Notes under the pieces: model-generated | The model's database searches: none | What the model saw: the letters and a program-made list of their open reading frames with translations, nothing else | What the model was told of the DNA's origin: nothing | Translations under genes and position numbers: made by a program | From: Nocardia sp. CY41 | GTDB taxonomy: Bacteria > Actinomycetota > Actinomycetes > Mycobacteriales > Mycobacteriaceae | NCBI RefSeq assembly: GCF_009829325.1 | Contig: NZ_VUOS01000018.1 | Span: 62,001 to 126,000, forward strand | DNA length: 64,000 bases | Direction: 5' to 3' | In this document: in pieces, positions 17,911-26,684 of the stretch | Layout of the letters: every line of letters starts with the position of its first letter | Numbering within the stretch: position 1 is the stretch's first letter

Positions 17911-19184
17911 GCACCTATTGCGTGATCGGCGCGGGCGCGGCCGGTTTGGCCACCGCACGTGAGTTCGCGGCGGCCGGTTTGGATTTCGAGGTGCTCGAGG
18001 CGGCCGACGGAATCGGCGGGATCTGGGACGCACGGCGACCCGATTCACCGGTCAGCCGTAACACCCATGTGATCGCTTCCAAAGGAGTACAGGCGTTCTC
18101 CGGTTTCCCGATGCCCGAGGACTATCCAGACTATCCCGGACACGAACTGGTGCTGCGCTATCTGCACTCCTACGCCGACGCCTTCGATCTGTGGCCGCGC
18201 ATCCGGTTCAACACCGCTGTGCAGCGCGTCGAGCCGGGCGCGGACGGCTGGTCGGTGATGCTGGCCGACGGGTCGCAGCGACGCTACGCGGGTGTCGTCA
18301 TCGCCACCGGGCACGACCGCACCCCGCGTCGCGTCGACATCCCCGGCTCGGGCACAGTGCCCGTGCTGCATTCGAGCGAGTACCGCGAGCCCGAACAGGT
18401 GCTCGGCAAGCGGGTACTGGTGATCGGGGCCGGCCAGTCGGCGGCCGACATCCTGTCCGACTGCGCAGTGAATGCCGCGCTGACCCTGCACAGCAGCAGG
18501 CGTGGGTTCTATTGCATGCCCAAGTACATGCTGGGCCGCCCGACCGACAGCATGCTCCAAGGCCGGATGTGGCGGCCGCTGCGCAAGCGGGCCTTCGAGC
18601 GGCTGTTCTCGTATCTGCGCAGCCGCTCCCGCTCGTTCGGGCTGCCGGTGCCCGATTTCGGTGCGGGCATCGTCATCCCGATGCTCGGCGACCAGCTGCA
18701 CCATCACTACACCCACGGTGACATCACGCCCAAACCGGATGTCACCGCGATCGACGACGACCGGGTGACCTTCGCCGACGGCACCGAGGAGAAAGTCGAC
18801 CTGGTGGTGCTGGCGACGGGGTTCGTGCCGAGCTATCCCGTCGTCGACCGAGCCGAGCTGAACTGGTCGGAGGGCAGCTTGCGACCGGGCTTGTATCTCA
18901 ACATCTTTCCGCCGCACGCTCGGAACCTTTTCGTGGTCGGAATGGTGCGCCCGATCGGCTCGCACTGGGACGTCTACGAGAAACAAGCCGGACTGGTCGC
19001 CGAGTACCTGCGTGTCAAGGCGAGCGATCCCCGTCGGGTCGAGCGATTCGATCGCGCCACCCGGGGCCGCCAGCCCGACCTGTATGCCGGGCTGCGGCTC
19101 TATCACGCCGACCAGTACCCGCTGGTGGTGGAGAAACAGGACTACGTGAACCAGCTGCGCAAGCACGCCAAGCTCTTGAAGTGA
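17907..19184 (+). CDS. Flavin-containing monooxygenase (FMO/BVMO class)
   Basis: An FAD- and NADPH-dependent monooxygenase of 425 residues. GAGAAGLATA at the N-terminus binds FAD, GAGQSAADI binds NADPH, and LHSSEYREP sits where the family's FxGxxxHxxxY fingerprint lies; LATGF marks the C-terminal flavin site. In this cluster it could hydroxylate the aromatic head group or the polyketide tail to make the oxygen that is glycosylated; from memory, NOCAP glycosylation depends on such a flavin hydroxylase. The ATG overlaps the stop of the repeat ORF, and its own stop is followed 11 bases later by the P450 ATG. Confidence 0.9.
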   Translation: MSTYCVIGAGAAGLATAREFAAAGLDFEVLEAADGIGGIWDARRPDSPVSRNTHVIASKGVQAFSGFPMPEDYPDYPGHELVLRYLHSYADAFDLWPRIRFNTAVQRVEPGADGWSVMLADGSQRRYAGVVIATGHDRTPRRVDIPGSGTVPVLHSSEYREPEQVLGKRVLVIGAGQSAADILSDCAVNAALTLHSSRRGFYCMPKYMLGRPTDSMLQGRMWRPLRKRAFERLFSYLRSRSRSFGLPVPDFGAGIVIPMLGDQLHHHYTHGDITPKPDVTAIDDDRVTFADGTEEKVDLVVLATGFVPSYPVVDRAELNWSEGSLRPGLYLNIFPPHARNLFVVGMVRPIGSHWDVYEKQAGLVAEYLRVKASDPRRVERFDRATRGRQPDLYAGLRLYHADQYPLVVEKQDYVNQLRKHAKLLK

Positions 19185-19195
19185 AAGGTCGGACC

Positions 19196-20545
19196 ATGAA
19201 AGCACCCGGGCCCGGTCTGGTGGAAACCGGACGCATGCTCCCCAAACTGGCGAAGAACCCGCTGACGACAGTGGGCGCGCTGCTGGACGGCTACGGTGAC
19301 GTCGTGCGGGTCAAGGCGGGCCCGATGTTGGTCTACCTCGTCGCGGACCCGGCGATGACGGAGTACGTCCTCAAGGACAACTACACCAACTACCGCAAGA
19401 GCCCGATCTACGACGAGTTCAGCATCCTGCTCGGCGACGGGCAGCTGACCACCAACAACCTGGAGTACTGGCGCAAACAGCGCAAACTCATCTCCCCGGC
19501 GTTCTCCCACTCGCACGTCAAGGGTTTCGCCGACGACATCACCGACAGCGCCGCGGCGATGCTCGACGGCTGGGACGCCGCGGCCGGGCAGTTCCGCGAC
19601 ATCTACGACGACTTCGTCGAGCTGCTGCTCGCGGTGACCGGCCGCATCCTGTTCGGCATCGACCTGTCCACCGACACCACCCAGGTGACCGACGCGATGC
19701 GCGCGGCGTTCGCGTTCATCATGAAGCGGGTGAACGCACCGGTGAAACTGCCGCAGTCGTTCCCCACCCCGGAGGCCCGCCGGGTCGCGCGCAAGGTGGG
19801 CGAACTCGACGACGTGGTGCGCCATCTCATCGATGAACGCCGCCGCGGCGGCGACACCACCGACGTGCTCACCGCCCTGGTGCGCGCCCGCGACGAAGGC
19901 GGCCAGGGCATGCGCGAAGAGGACCTGCTCAACGAGATCAAAACCTTGCTCGTGGCCGGGCACGAGTCTCCGGCCAACGCCCTGTCGTGGGCGTGCTACC
20001 TACTGGCCACTCACCCCGAGATCCAGGAGAAACTCGCCGAGGAGGTGCGCACCGTACTGGGCGACCGCACACCGTCCTTCGCGGATCTCGGACAGCTGAG
20101 CTATTGCCGCATGGTGATCGAGGAAACCATGCGACTGTATCCGCCCGCCTGGATCGTCGAGCGCACGCCCATCACCGATGACGAGATCGGCGGCTACCAC
20201 GTACCGGCGGGCGCACGAGTCACGTTGTGCATGTACTACATTCACCGCGACAAGCGGCTGTGGGAAGACCCCGAGGAATTCCGTCCGGAGCGTTTCACCG
20301 ACGCCGCGGTGGCCGAGCGGCACAAATTCGCGTTCTTCCCCTTCTCCGGCGGCCCGCGCATCTGCCTGGGCAAGGACATGTCGATGACGGAAATGGTGCT
20401 GATCCTGGCCATGACGGTGCAACGCTTCCGGCTCGAACTCGACGCCACCCACCCGGTGGTGCCACTGGCCTCGGTGAACCTGCGCCCGGAGTTCGGCATC
20501 CGCATCCGCCCGGTCCGCCGCGTCACCGAGCCTGTGACGACCTGA
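19196..20545 (+). CDS. Cytochrome P450
   Basis: A haem-thiolate monooxygenase of 449 residues. The I-helix reads AGHES, with Ser where Thr is commoner; EETMR supplies the ExxR pair; FRPERF follows; and FSGGPRICLG carries the haem ligand C390. The ATG at 19196 is preferred because AAAGG lies 7 bases upstream; a GTG at 19181 overlapping the monooxygenase stop would add 5 residues. As the last gene of the run it probably oxidises the polyketide tail. The next gene converges on it after 60 bases, so the operon ends here. Confidence 0.92.
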   Translation: MKAPGPGLVETGRMLPKLAKNPLTTVGALLDGYGDVVRVKAGPMLVYLVADPAMTEYVLKDNYTNYRKSPIYDEFSILLGDGQLTTNNLEYWRKQRKLISPAFSHSHVKGFADDITDSAAAMLDGWDAAAGQFRDIYDDFVELLLAVTGRILFGIDLSTDTTQVTDAMRAAFAFIMKRVNAPVKLPQSFPTPEARRVARKVGELDDVVRHLIDERRRGGDTTDVLTALVRARDEGGQGMREEDLLNEIKTLLVAGHESPANALSWACYLLATHPEIQEKLAEEVRTVLGDRTPSFADLGQLSYCRMVIEETMRLYPPAWIVERTPITDDEIGGYHVPAGARVTLCMYYIHRDKRLWEDPEEFRPERFTDAAVAERHKFAFFPFSGGPRICLGKDMSMTEMVLILAMTVQRFRLELDATHPVVPLASVNLRPEFGIRIRPVRRVTEPVTT

Positions 20546-20605
20546 CGACCACACGCCGGTTGCCGCGATGGCAGTCCATGTCTCGCGGGCACTGGACATC
20601 GCGCG

Positions 20606-21256
20606 CTACCGGCCCAGCAGCGCGACGCTACAAGAGATGATCCAAACCGCCCACCCCAGCCACCCGATCAGGCCGACGACCGCGATGCGGCCTGCACCGT
20701 CGACGTTGTAGGGACCGGCCGACGCCGAGACGAACAGTAATGTGGCGCTCACGTACCCGAGCCAGGCGGTCCAGTCCGCCAAGAGCCCGGCGTCGGCCCC
20801 GGCGATGCTGAAACCCAGCAGTGCCGCCGCGAGGAAGACCTGATTGAAGCCGAACAGGACATTGCTCGTTCCCCACAACCCCGCAGTCGTACCGCGGCTG
20901 TGGGTGGCGGCCGCGGCCATGCCGAATCGTAGCGCCTCGATGAGGGTGAACGTCGCATTCTGCATCAGTACTCCGGCGAATCCGATCAGCGCCCACGCTT
21001 GCGGGCCCGCGCCGCCGCGCCACAGCACCCCCAGCAGCCCCGCGGCGAAAACGGTGAGGCACAACCACATCGCGGGAGCGAGCGTCGAAGGTCGCGGCAG
21101 TGCTCGGCCGACGGTGGCGAAGGCTTCCTCGACCGCGTCGATCTTCTCTGCCGACATCGGCAACGGTAGCCGCGCGCGCACGTACAGGAGGTTGACGGCC
21201 AGCGCCGCCGCCACGAATCCGATGCCGCCCAAGCCCGCCACGGTGGTGAATTCCAT
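20606..21256 (-). CDS. Polytopic membrane protein, function unknown
   Basis: The 216-residue protein has about five or six hydrophobic helices and no recognised catalytic motif. The start is placed at MEFTTVAG because GGAGAGG lies 7 bases upstream; an in-frame start 18 bases further out lacks such a site. It is transcribed divergently from the TetR gene at 21363, across a palindromic operator, which makes it the likely target of that regulator. It may be an efflux or stress-linked protein, but nothing in the sequence shows this. Confidence 0.72.
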   Translation of the reverse strand: MEFTTVAGLGGIGFVAAALAVNLLYVRARLPLPMSAEKIDAVEEAFATVGRALPRPSTLAPAMWLCLTVFAAGLLGVLWRGGAGPQAWALIGFAGVLMQNATFTLIEALRFGMAAAATHSRGTTAGLWGTSNVLFGFNQVFLAAALLGFSIAGADAGLLADWTAWLGYVSATLLFVSASAGPYNVDGAGRIAVVGLIGWLGWAVWIISCSVALLGR

Positions 21257-21326
21257 CGAAGTGCCTCTCCGCACAGAGGTTGCTCGCCGGACGTCCCCGC
21301 GCGGCAGCCATTTGGATTTACGTAGT

Positions 21327-21341
21327 CTATATTGAATATAG
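21327..21341. promoter_or_regulatory. Palindromic TetR operator, CTATATTGAATATAG
   Basis: A perfect 15-bp palindrome around a central G, in the 106-bp gap between divergent genes. It is strikingly AT-rich for this genome and overlaps TATATT and TATAGG, either of which could be a -10 box. A TetR dimer bound here would block both promoters. Confidence 0.75.
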
Positions 21342-21362
21342 GATCAGACAATCCGGAGGGCA

Positions 21363-21992
21363 ATGGTGAACGCACAGCCAGAGCGTCGGCGCTACGACTC
21401 GCTGCGCAGGCAGACGCAGGCGAAACGCACTCGCGCCGACATCGCCGCGGCCGCAGGCCGGCTGTTCGTCACCCGAGGCTGGGCCGGGACCACCATCGCC
21501 GACGTGGCCCGCGAGGCCGGTGTGTCCGTACCGACGGTGTACGCGGCGTACGGGGGCAAGAAAGCGCTGGTCTGGGCTTTGGTGGACGCGGCGGACCTGT
21601 CCGGGGACATGCCCCGCATGCTCGCGGAACTGGAAGCCTGTCCCACCCCCGCCCAGCAGCTGGCCGCGATGGCGGGCTACGACCGGCGCCTGTTCCAGCG
21701 CGCCGGAGACCTCATCGCACTGGTCCGGGAATCCGGGCGCACCGAGCCCGAGCTCGCCGACCTCTACGAGCAGGCACGTCACGTCGCCGATCGGACACGC
21801 GTCGATGTGTTCTCTTCGTGGCCCGACGGCACGCTGCGCTCGGGTCTGGACATCACCACCGCCACCGACGTCTACGCCGCGCTGTGCAACATCGACGTCT
21901 ACGCCACGTTCGTCACCGAACGCGCGTGGGCCCCCGAGGCGGTCGAACGCTGGTGGAGTGAAGCGCTGGCGCGCGAACTGCTGTCCCCGTGA
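21363..21992 (+). CDS. TetR-family transcriptional regulator
   Basis: A 209-residue repressor. The N-terminal helix-turn-helix (about residues 20-68) reads TIADVAREAGVSVPTVYAAYGGKKAL. The C-terminal ligand domain is Ala- and Glu-rich, without a clear subfamily signature. GGAGGG precedes the ATG. The palindrome 22 bases upstream and the divergent membrane gene suggest local control and autorepression. It ends 7 bases before the convergent kinase gene, with no terminator visible between them. Confidence 0.88.
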   Translation: MVNAQPERRRYDSLRRQTQAKRTRADIAAAAGRLFVTRGWAGTTIADVAREAGVSVPTVYAAYGGKKALVWALVDAADLSGDMPRMLAELEACPTPAQQLAAMAGYDRRLFQRAGDLIALVRESGRTEPELADLYEQARHVADRTRVDVFSSWPDGTLRSGLDITTATDVYAALCNIDVYATFVTERAWAPEAVERWWSEALARELLSP

Positions 21993-21999
21993 ACCACGC

Positions 22000-23448
22000 T
22001 CAGAGCCGGTCCCTGTTGTCGGCGAGCCAGCGGCCGGTCGCGGGGGACACCGAGCACAGCAGTCCCGTGCAGGAGAAGAACAGGACGGTGCCGAGGAACA
22101 CCCAGTCGCTGCCGCGAGCGCTCTCACTCAGGCCGGCTCCGACTCCGACCAAGCCGACCAGCGTGAGAATCCCGGTGCCCAGTGCCACGGCGATGCGGCC
22201 GGCTCGCTTGCGCCGGAACAGGGCGATCGAGCCGCCGATCAGTAGCAGTGCCATCGCGGTGGAAATCGCCATGGGGGCGAGGAGTTCGAGCGCGACCTCA
22301 CGCAGCGTCTGGCGACGACCGTATTCGATCTGCGGGGTCATCAGCTCCATCACCCCGTTGGCGACGATCAGACAGAAGACCAGACCGAACCCGAGCGCGA
22401 CGACAGCGCCGATCCTGGGAACGACGCCGGAGGGCCGGACCGGATCGTGGATGGGCGTGAGAGGTTGCAGCGGCGGTAGGTGTTCGGCCCGCCACCGTGG
22501 TTCCGAAGGCTGGTTCAGCCGGGTCGGGGCCGAACGCGGCCACGGGTCGACCGCCGTGGCCGGGTGGGCGGAGCGCTGGTTGACGAAGGTCGGCGCGGGC
22601 GCCGCGGCGGGAGCGTCGCCGCGCAGGGCCGCCGCCGCGGCTGCCGCGAAATCGCCGCAACTGGCGAATCGTTCGTCCCGATGCTTGGCCAGCGCGCGAG
22701 CGATGACCTCGTCGAGTCGCCGTGGCAACTCAGGGCGGGTATCGCTGAGGCGCGGCACCGGCTTGGCGATGTGCCCGGCGACGATTTGACCGGGATTGGT
22801 CGAGGGGAACGGTGGTTGCCCGGCCAGCATCGTGTAGAGGGTGCAGCCGAGGGAGTATTGATCGGCGCGGTGATCGACCGGCTCACCGGACAGTTGTTCC
22901 GGTGAGGCATAGGCGAGGGTGGCGGTGAACGTTCCGGTGGCGGTCAATTTGGTATCGGCGTCGAGCAATCGCGCGATGCCGAAATCCGTGATCAGGGCGC
23001 GTGTTTCGCGACCTGCTTCCGGCTCGGCGATCAGGATGTTGGCCGGTTTGATGTCACGGTGCAGCACACCTCGGCTGTGGGCGTAGTCCAGCGCCTTCGC
23101 CGTATCGCCGACGATCTGCAGGACCTGCTCCGGACGGGTGGACCGGGGATCGAGCCGGGCGGCGTCGGTGCCGCGGACGTACTGCATGGAAATCCACAGG
23201 TGCCCGTCGTGGGTGCCGCGATCGTAGACGCCCACGATGCCCGGATGTTCCAGTCTGGCAACCACATTTGCTTCCAGCTCGAAACGTCTGCGCAGCTCCT
23301 CGTCCTCGGACACCGCGCGATTGAGCAGCTTGAGCGCCACCAGTCGTGGCAGACGCGGGTGGCGGGCCAGATAGACGGTGCCCATGCCGCCTTGCCCGAG
23401 CACGCCCTCGATCAGATACCCGGCGAACGATTCCTGCTGCCTCAACAC
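22000..23448 (-). CDS. Membrane-anchored Ser/Thr protein kinase (PknB-like catalytic domain)
   Basis: The 482-residue kinase has GQGGMGTVY (Gly-rich loop), K40, HRDIKPANI with catalytic D132, and DFG with D155. The catalytic domain covers about 8-275, a Pro/Ala-rich linker follows, and the C-terminus has four hydrophobic helices instead of the single helix plus sensor domain of PknB. No PASTA repeats are present. The GTG at 23448 is chosen because AAGGGGG lies 8 bases upstream and the kinase fold begins a few residues later; the frame stays open 34 codons further. The substrate is unknown. Confidence 0.9.
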   Translation of the reverse strand: MLRQQESFAGYLIEGVLGQGGMGTVYLARHPRLPRLVALKLLNRAVSEDEELRRRFELEANVVARLEHPGIVGVYDRGTHDGHLWISMQYVRGTDAARLDPRSTRPEQVLQIVGDTAKALDYAHSRGVLHRDIKPANILIAEPEAGRETRALITDFGIARLLDADTKLTATGTFTATLAYASPEQLSGEPVDHRADQYSLGCTLYTMLAGQPPFPSTNPGQIVAGHIAKPVPRLSDTRPELPRRLDEVIARALAKHRDERFASCGDFAAAAAAALRGDAPAAAPAPTFVNQRSAHPATAVDPWPRSAPTRLNQPSEPRWRAEHLPPLQPLTPIHDPVRPSGVVPRIGAVVALGFGLVFCLIVANGVMELMTPQIEYGRRQTLREVALELLAPMAISTAMALLLIGGSIALFRRKRAGRIAVALGTGILTLVGLVGVGAGLSESARGSDWVFLGTVLFFSCTGLLCSVSPATGRWLADNRDRL

Positions 23449-23616
23449 CAATTGCCCCCTTCCAGACCGCAGCCCACCCGGACCGCAGGCAGCATAACCC
23501 CCCGTTTCCGGATCAGCGGTGCTCAGCTCGCGATCACGCGGCCGATCCATTGCGTGGACCTTCTCGGCATACCGGCTCGTCTCGGTCGATCACTTCCAGC
23601 ACCCCGTCGGGTGTCG

Positions 23617-24021
23617 TCACCGGACGCCCGGATGGCCTGCCGACACCTCGACCCGGCGGCGGAGCAGACAGAATTCGTTCCCCTCCGGATCGGCCAGTAC
23701 ATGCCACGGTGCGTCGGCGGGCTGGCCGATGTCGACCTTGCGCGCACCGGCGGCGAGTAGCCGCTCCAGTTCGGCGTCCTGATCGCGGTCGGTGGGATTC
23801 ACGTCGAAGTGCACCCGCAGTTTCCCGCGCTTCGGCTCGGTGCTGCGAAGGAACACCACCGTGGGTTGCGGCCCACCGAAGCCGGTTTCCGGCGGCCCGA
23901 TCTCCAGAGCGTCGTCACCCTCCCAGCCGAGCTCGACGTAGCCGAGGACTTCGCACCAGAAGTCGGCCAGCCGTCGCGGATCGGCGCAGTCGATGACGAG
24001 TTCGGTGATCCTGCAAGCCAT
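23617..24021 (-). CDS. VOC-superfamily (glyoxalase/dioxygenase fold) protein
   Basis: A 134-residue protein with two beta-alpha-beta repeats: ITELVIDCADPRRLADFWCEVLGY opens the first, and VLADPEGNEFCLL closes the second. This is the actinobacterial glyoxalase-like subfamily, often of unknown substrate. The ATG at 24021 marks the fold start; an in-frame extension upstream is not needed. The 168 bases downstream, before the kinase, and the 183 bases upstream show nothing recognisable. Confidence 0.82.
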   Translation of the reverse strand: MACRITELVIDCADPRRLADFWCEVLGYVELGWEGDDALEIGPPETGFGGPQPTVVFLRSTEPKRGKLRVHFDVNPTDRDQDAELERLLAAGARKVDIGQPADAPWHVLADPEGNEFCLLRRRVEVSAGHPGVR

Positions 24022-24204
24022 GCACGCGACACTACGCGTGCACGGCAATTCCTCCGGGATCTCAGGCCCTCCCGGCGGCACAGAGCACGCCGGCTCCTCG
24101 AGCCCAGCCGCTCGTTCGACCCTGCACGGCTGTCGCGCAACTGCAAGAGGGAGGAACGCCTGCTCACGGCCGCGTCGACGGCGGCGACGCTCGCGTGTCG
24201 GGGC

Positions 24205-26595
24205 TCAGCCGAGCAGTTCCCGGCTCAACGCCAGCAGTTCAGCGGTCGAGAGGACTTCCTCCACCAGCGGTCGCTGATCCGCATCCGGCGCAGCGGGGGC
24301 CGGGGACGCCGCCTCCGTCGCCGGGTTAGCCGGGGTGAGGCGGAGGTCGAGTTCGGCCGCCAATAACTCGACGGTGGGGCAGCCCCAGATGATGGCGGCG
24401 GGGACGTCGACACCGAGGCGGGCCCCGAGGCGCGCCGACAGCTCCACAGCGTGCACCGAGCCGATCCCGAGCTGTTCGAAGTTCTGCCGCACGGCCACCC
24501 GGTCGGGCGCGATGCCGACGACTTCGGCCAGTTCGGTGGTGACCAGAGTGGCGAGCGCCGCTACACCAGGCGTAGTTCCGTGCTCTCCGGCCCGGGAGGG
24601 CGACGCGAGCGCTGCCGGGCGCGGTAGCGAGTCGGCAACCGTCGCGGTGTTTCCGATTCTTTCCGGAGTCGTCACCGACGCCCCCGCAGGCGACCTTCGA
24701 ACCGATCCGTCAGGAGGAGCGATTTCGACGAGCGATTCGTCCCGCGAAGGCGTCGCGGGCGCGGCGACGCCGAGTGCCCGGTCCTGGGCCTGCGGGTCCG
24801 CCCAGTGCCGTTCGCGCTGGAACGGATAGGTGGGCAGCGAGATCGTGCGGCCCGGTGGGTTCACCGCCGCCCAGTCCGGTTCCACGCCACGCTCGAACAG
24901 CGTGCCCGCCGCGTGCAGTAGGTCGCGATGAGCCACGGTGCCGGGACGCAGGGCCGCGCTCAGCAGTAGACCCAGCACCTCGTTCTCGTCTGCGTCGGCG
25001 TCCTCGGTGGCGCCGTCGAGATAGGCGTCGAGGAATTCCACAACTTGGTCGATATCGTCGGCGACCGTCGCAATTCGCTGCTGGAGAACGGATCTCGTGG
25101 CGAGAGTATGTGCGAGGTCCCCCAAGCGGATGTCCGGATGGTTCACGAGATACTCCCGCAGCCGACGCGCGTGCTCCCGCAGCGCGGCTTCACTGCGTGC
25201 GGACAGCACCACCAACCGCTCCGCGACGCCGCTGTCGCCGACCGGTTCGAACGCGGGCGCGGCTTCGACGAGGACGTGAGCGTTCGAGCCGCCGAAACCG
25301 AACGCGCTCACCGCAGCACGCGCGGGGCCGTCGTGGCGCGGCCAGGCCATCGCGGTGTCGGCCACCCGCACTCCGGTCGCGGCGGGACCGAACCCGTCGG
25401 GCACACGGTCGAAATGGAGACTGCGCGGGATCCGCCGACGCGACACGGCGAGCGCGACTTTCACCAGTCCGGCCATGCCCGCGGCCGCCTCGGTGTGCCC
25501 GATATTCGTCTTGACGGAGCCGACGATCAACGGTGCGCCGGGAGCCCTTCCCGCGCCGTACACCGCGGCCAACGCGGAAAGTTCGGCCCGGTCCCCGACG
25601 GCGGTGCCGGTGCCGTGCGCCTCGACGTAGTCGATCGTCGACGGGTCCACTCCCGCCCGTTCGCAGGCTCGCCGCAGCAGTTGCCGCTGCCCGTCGGCGC
25701 TGCTGGCGGGCATGGAGTGGTGCCTGCCGTTGTTGTTGGTGGCGCTGCCGAGCAGGGTGCAGTAGACGCGGTCGCCGTCGCGCAGGGCTTGGCGCAATGG
25801 TTTGAGCACGATCACCGCGCCGCCTTCACCGCGCACGTAGCCGTCGGCGGAGGCGTCGAAGGTGCGGGATCGGCCACCGGCGGACAGCACACCCAGCGCG
25901 GACAATCCGATCGCGGTCTCCGGTATCAGGTTCAGTTGCACGCCACCCGCGAGGGCCAGCGCGCTCTCACCTGCCCGCAGGGCCTGGCAGGCCAGATGCA
26001 CGGCGACCAGCGATCCGGCGCAGGAGGCGTTCACCGTCATGCTGGGTCCGTCGAAACCCAGGACGTACGACACCCGATTGGCGATCACACCTTCGACATC
26101 TCCGGTGCTGGTGAACGGCGTGATCGCGGTGGCGCCCCTGGCGAGTTTGACGGCGCGGTAATCGTTGAACTTGTTGGCGAGGTACACACCGGTGTGCGGC
26201 GCCCGATCGGGCCGGATCCCCGCGTCTTCGCATGCCTCCCACGCCAATTCCAGTGCCAACCGTTGCTGCGGATCCATGTCGGCGGCCTCGCGCGGGGTGA
26301 TGCCGAAGAAATCGGCGTCGAAGCCGGCGACATCCGCCAGATACCCACCGGCGACCGACACCGTCTTGCCCGCGGCCGCTCGGTCCGAGCCGAGATGATT
26401 CCCCGGCCAGCGACCGGGCGGGGGCGCGTCGGCGATCGCGTCGGTCTCCTCGATCAGCAACCGCCACAACGCTTCCGGCGAATCGGCGCCTCCGGCGAAG
26501 CGGCAACTCATGCCGATCACGGCGATGGGCTCCGCGGCACGCGCCGCGGCGTCGACCTCCGGCTGCGGACGGATGCGCCGCTTGGCCTTCTTCAC
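24205..26595 (-). CDS. AT-less monomodular polyketide synthase, KS-ACP
   Basis: A 796-residue protein: KS (about 23-445), a flanking linker that keeps the post-KS segment ending LPTYPFQRERHW but has no AT, then an ACP. C192 sits in NASCAGSL rather than the usual DTACSSS; EAHGTGTAVGD and NIGHTEAAAG give both catalytic His. The ACP has S713 in LGIGSVHAVEL, with Gly in place of Asp before Ser. The GTG at 26595 follows GGCAGGTGA. The gene is on the opposite strand to the main cluster and 3.7 kb away. It needs a trans-acting AT, and the AT-TE protein is the only one seen. It may supply a split module or belong to a separate small pathway. Confidence 0.88.
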   Translation of the reverse strand: MKKAKRRIRPQPEVDAAARAAEPIAVIGMSCRFAGGADSPEALWRLLIEETDAIADAPPPGRWPGNHLGSDRAAAGKTVSVAGGYLADVAGFDADFFGITPREAADMDPQQRLALELAWEACEDAGIRPDRAPHTGVYLANKFNDYRAVKLARGATAITPFTSTGDVEGVIANRVSYVLGFDGPSMTVNASCAGSLVAVHLACQALRAGESALALAGGVQLNLIPETAIGLSALGVLSAGGRSRTFDASADGYVRGEGGAVIVLKPLRQALRDGDRVYCTLLGSATNNNGRHHSMPASSADGQRQLLRRACERAGVDPSTIDYVEAHGTGTAVGDRAELSALAAVYGAGRAPGAPLIVGSVKTNIGHTEAAAGMAGLVKVALAVSRRRIPRSLHFDRVPDGFGPAATGVRVADTAMAWPRHDGPARAAVSAFGFGGSNAHVLVEAAPAFEPVGDSGVAERLVVLSARSEAALREHARRLREYLVNHPDIRLGDLAHTLATRSVLQQRIATVADDIDQVVEFLDAYLDGATEDADADENEVLGLLLSAALRPGTVAHRDLLHAAGTLFERGVEPDWAAVNPPGRTISLPTYPFQRERHWADPQAQDRALGVAAPATPSRDESLVEIAPPDGSVRRSPAGASVTTPERIGNTATVADSLPRPAALASPSRAGEHGTTPGVAALATLVTTELAEVVGIAPDRVAVRQNFEQLGIGSVHAVELSARLGARLGVDVPAAIIWGCPTVELLAAELDLRLTPANPATEAASPAPAAPDADQRPLVEEVLSTAELLALSRELLG

Positions 26596-26684
26596 GCTAT
26601 TCACCTGCCCGCGATCCACCGGCCGCACACCCGCGCAGCGGGTGACGCGGTGAATCCGCCGATCTTGTTGTGGGGGAGGGACAT

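Noticed and set aside
1..26595. A dTDP-glucose sugar pathway (RmlA, RmlB or 2,3-dehydratase)
   Set aside because: None of these enzymes was found; the sugar genes present point to GDP-mannose. They may lie upstream of the window.
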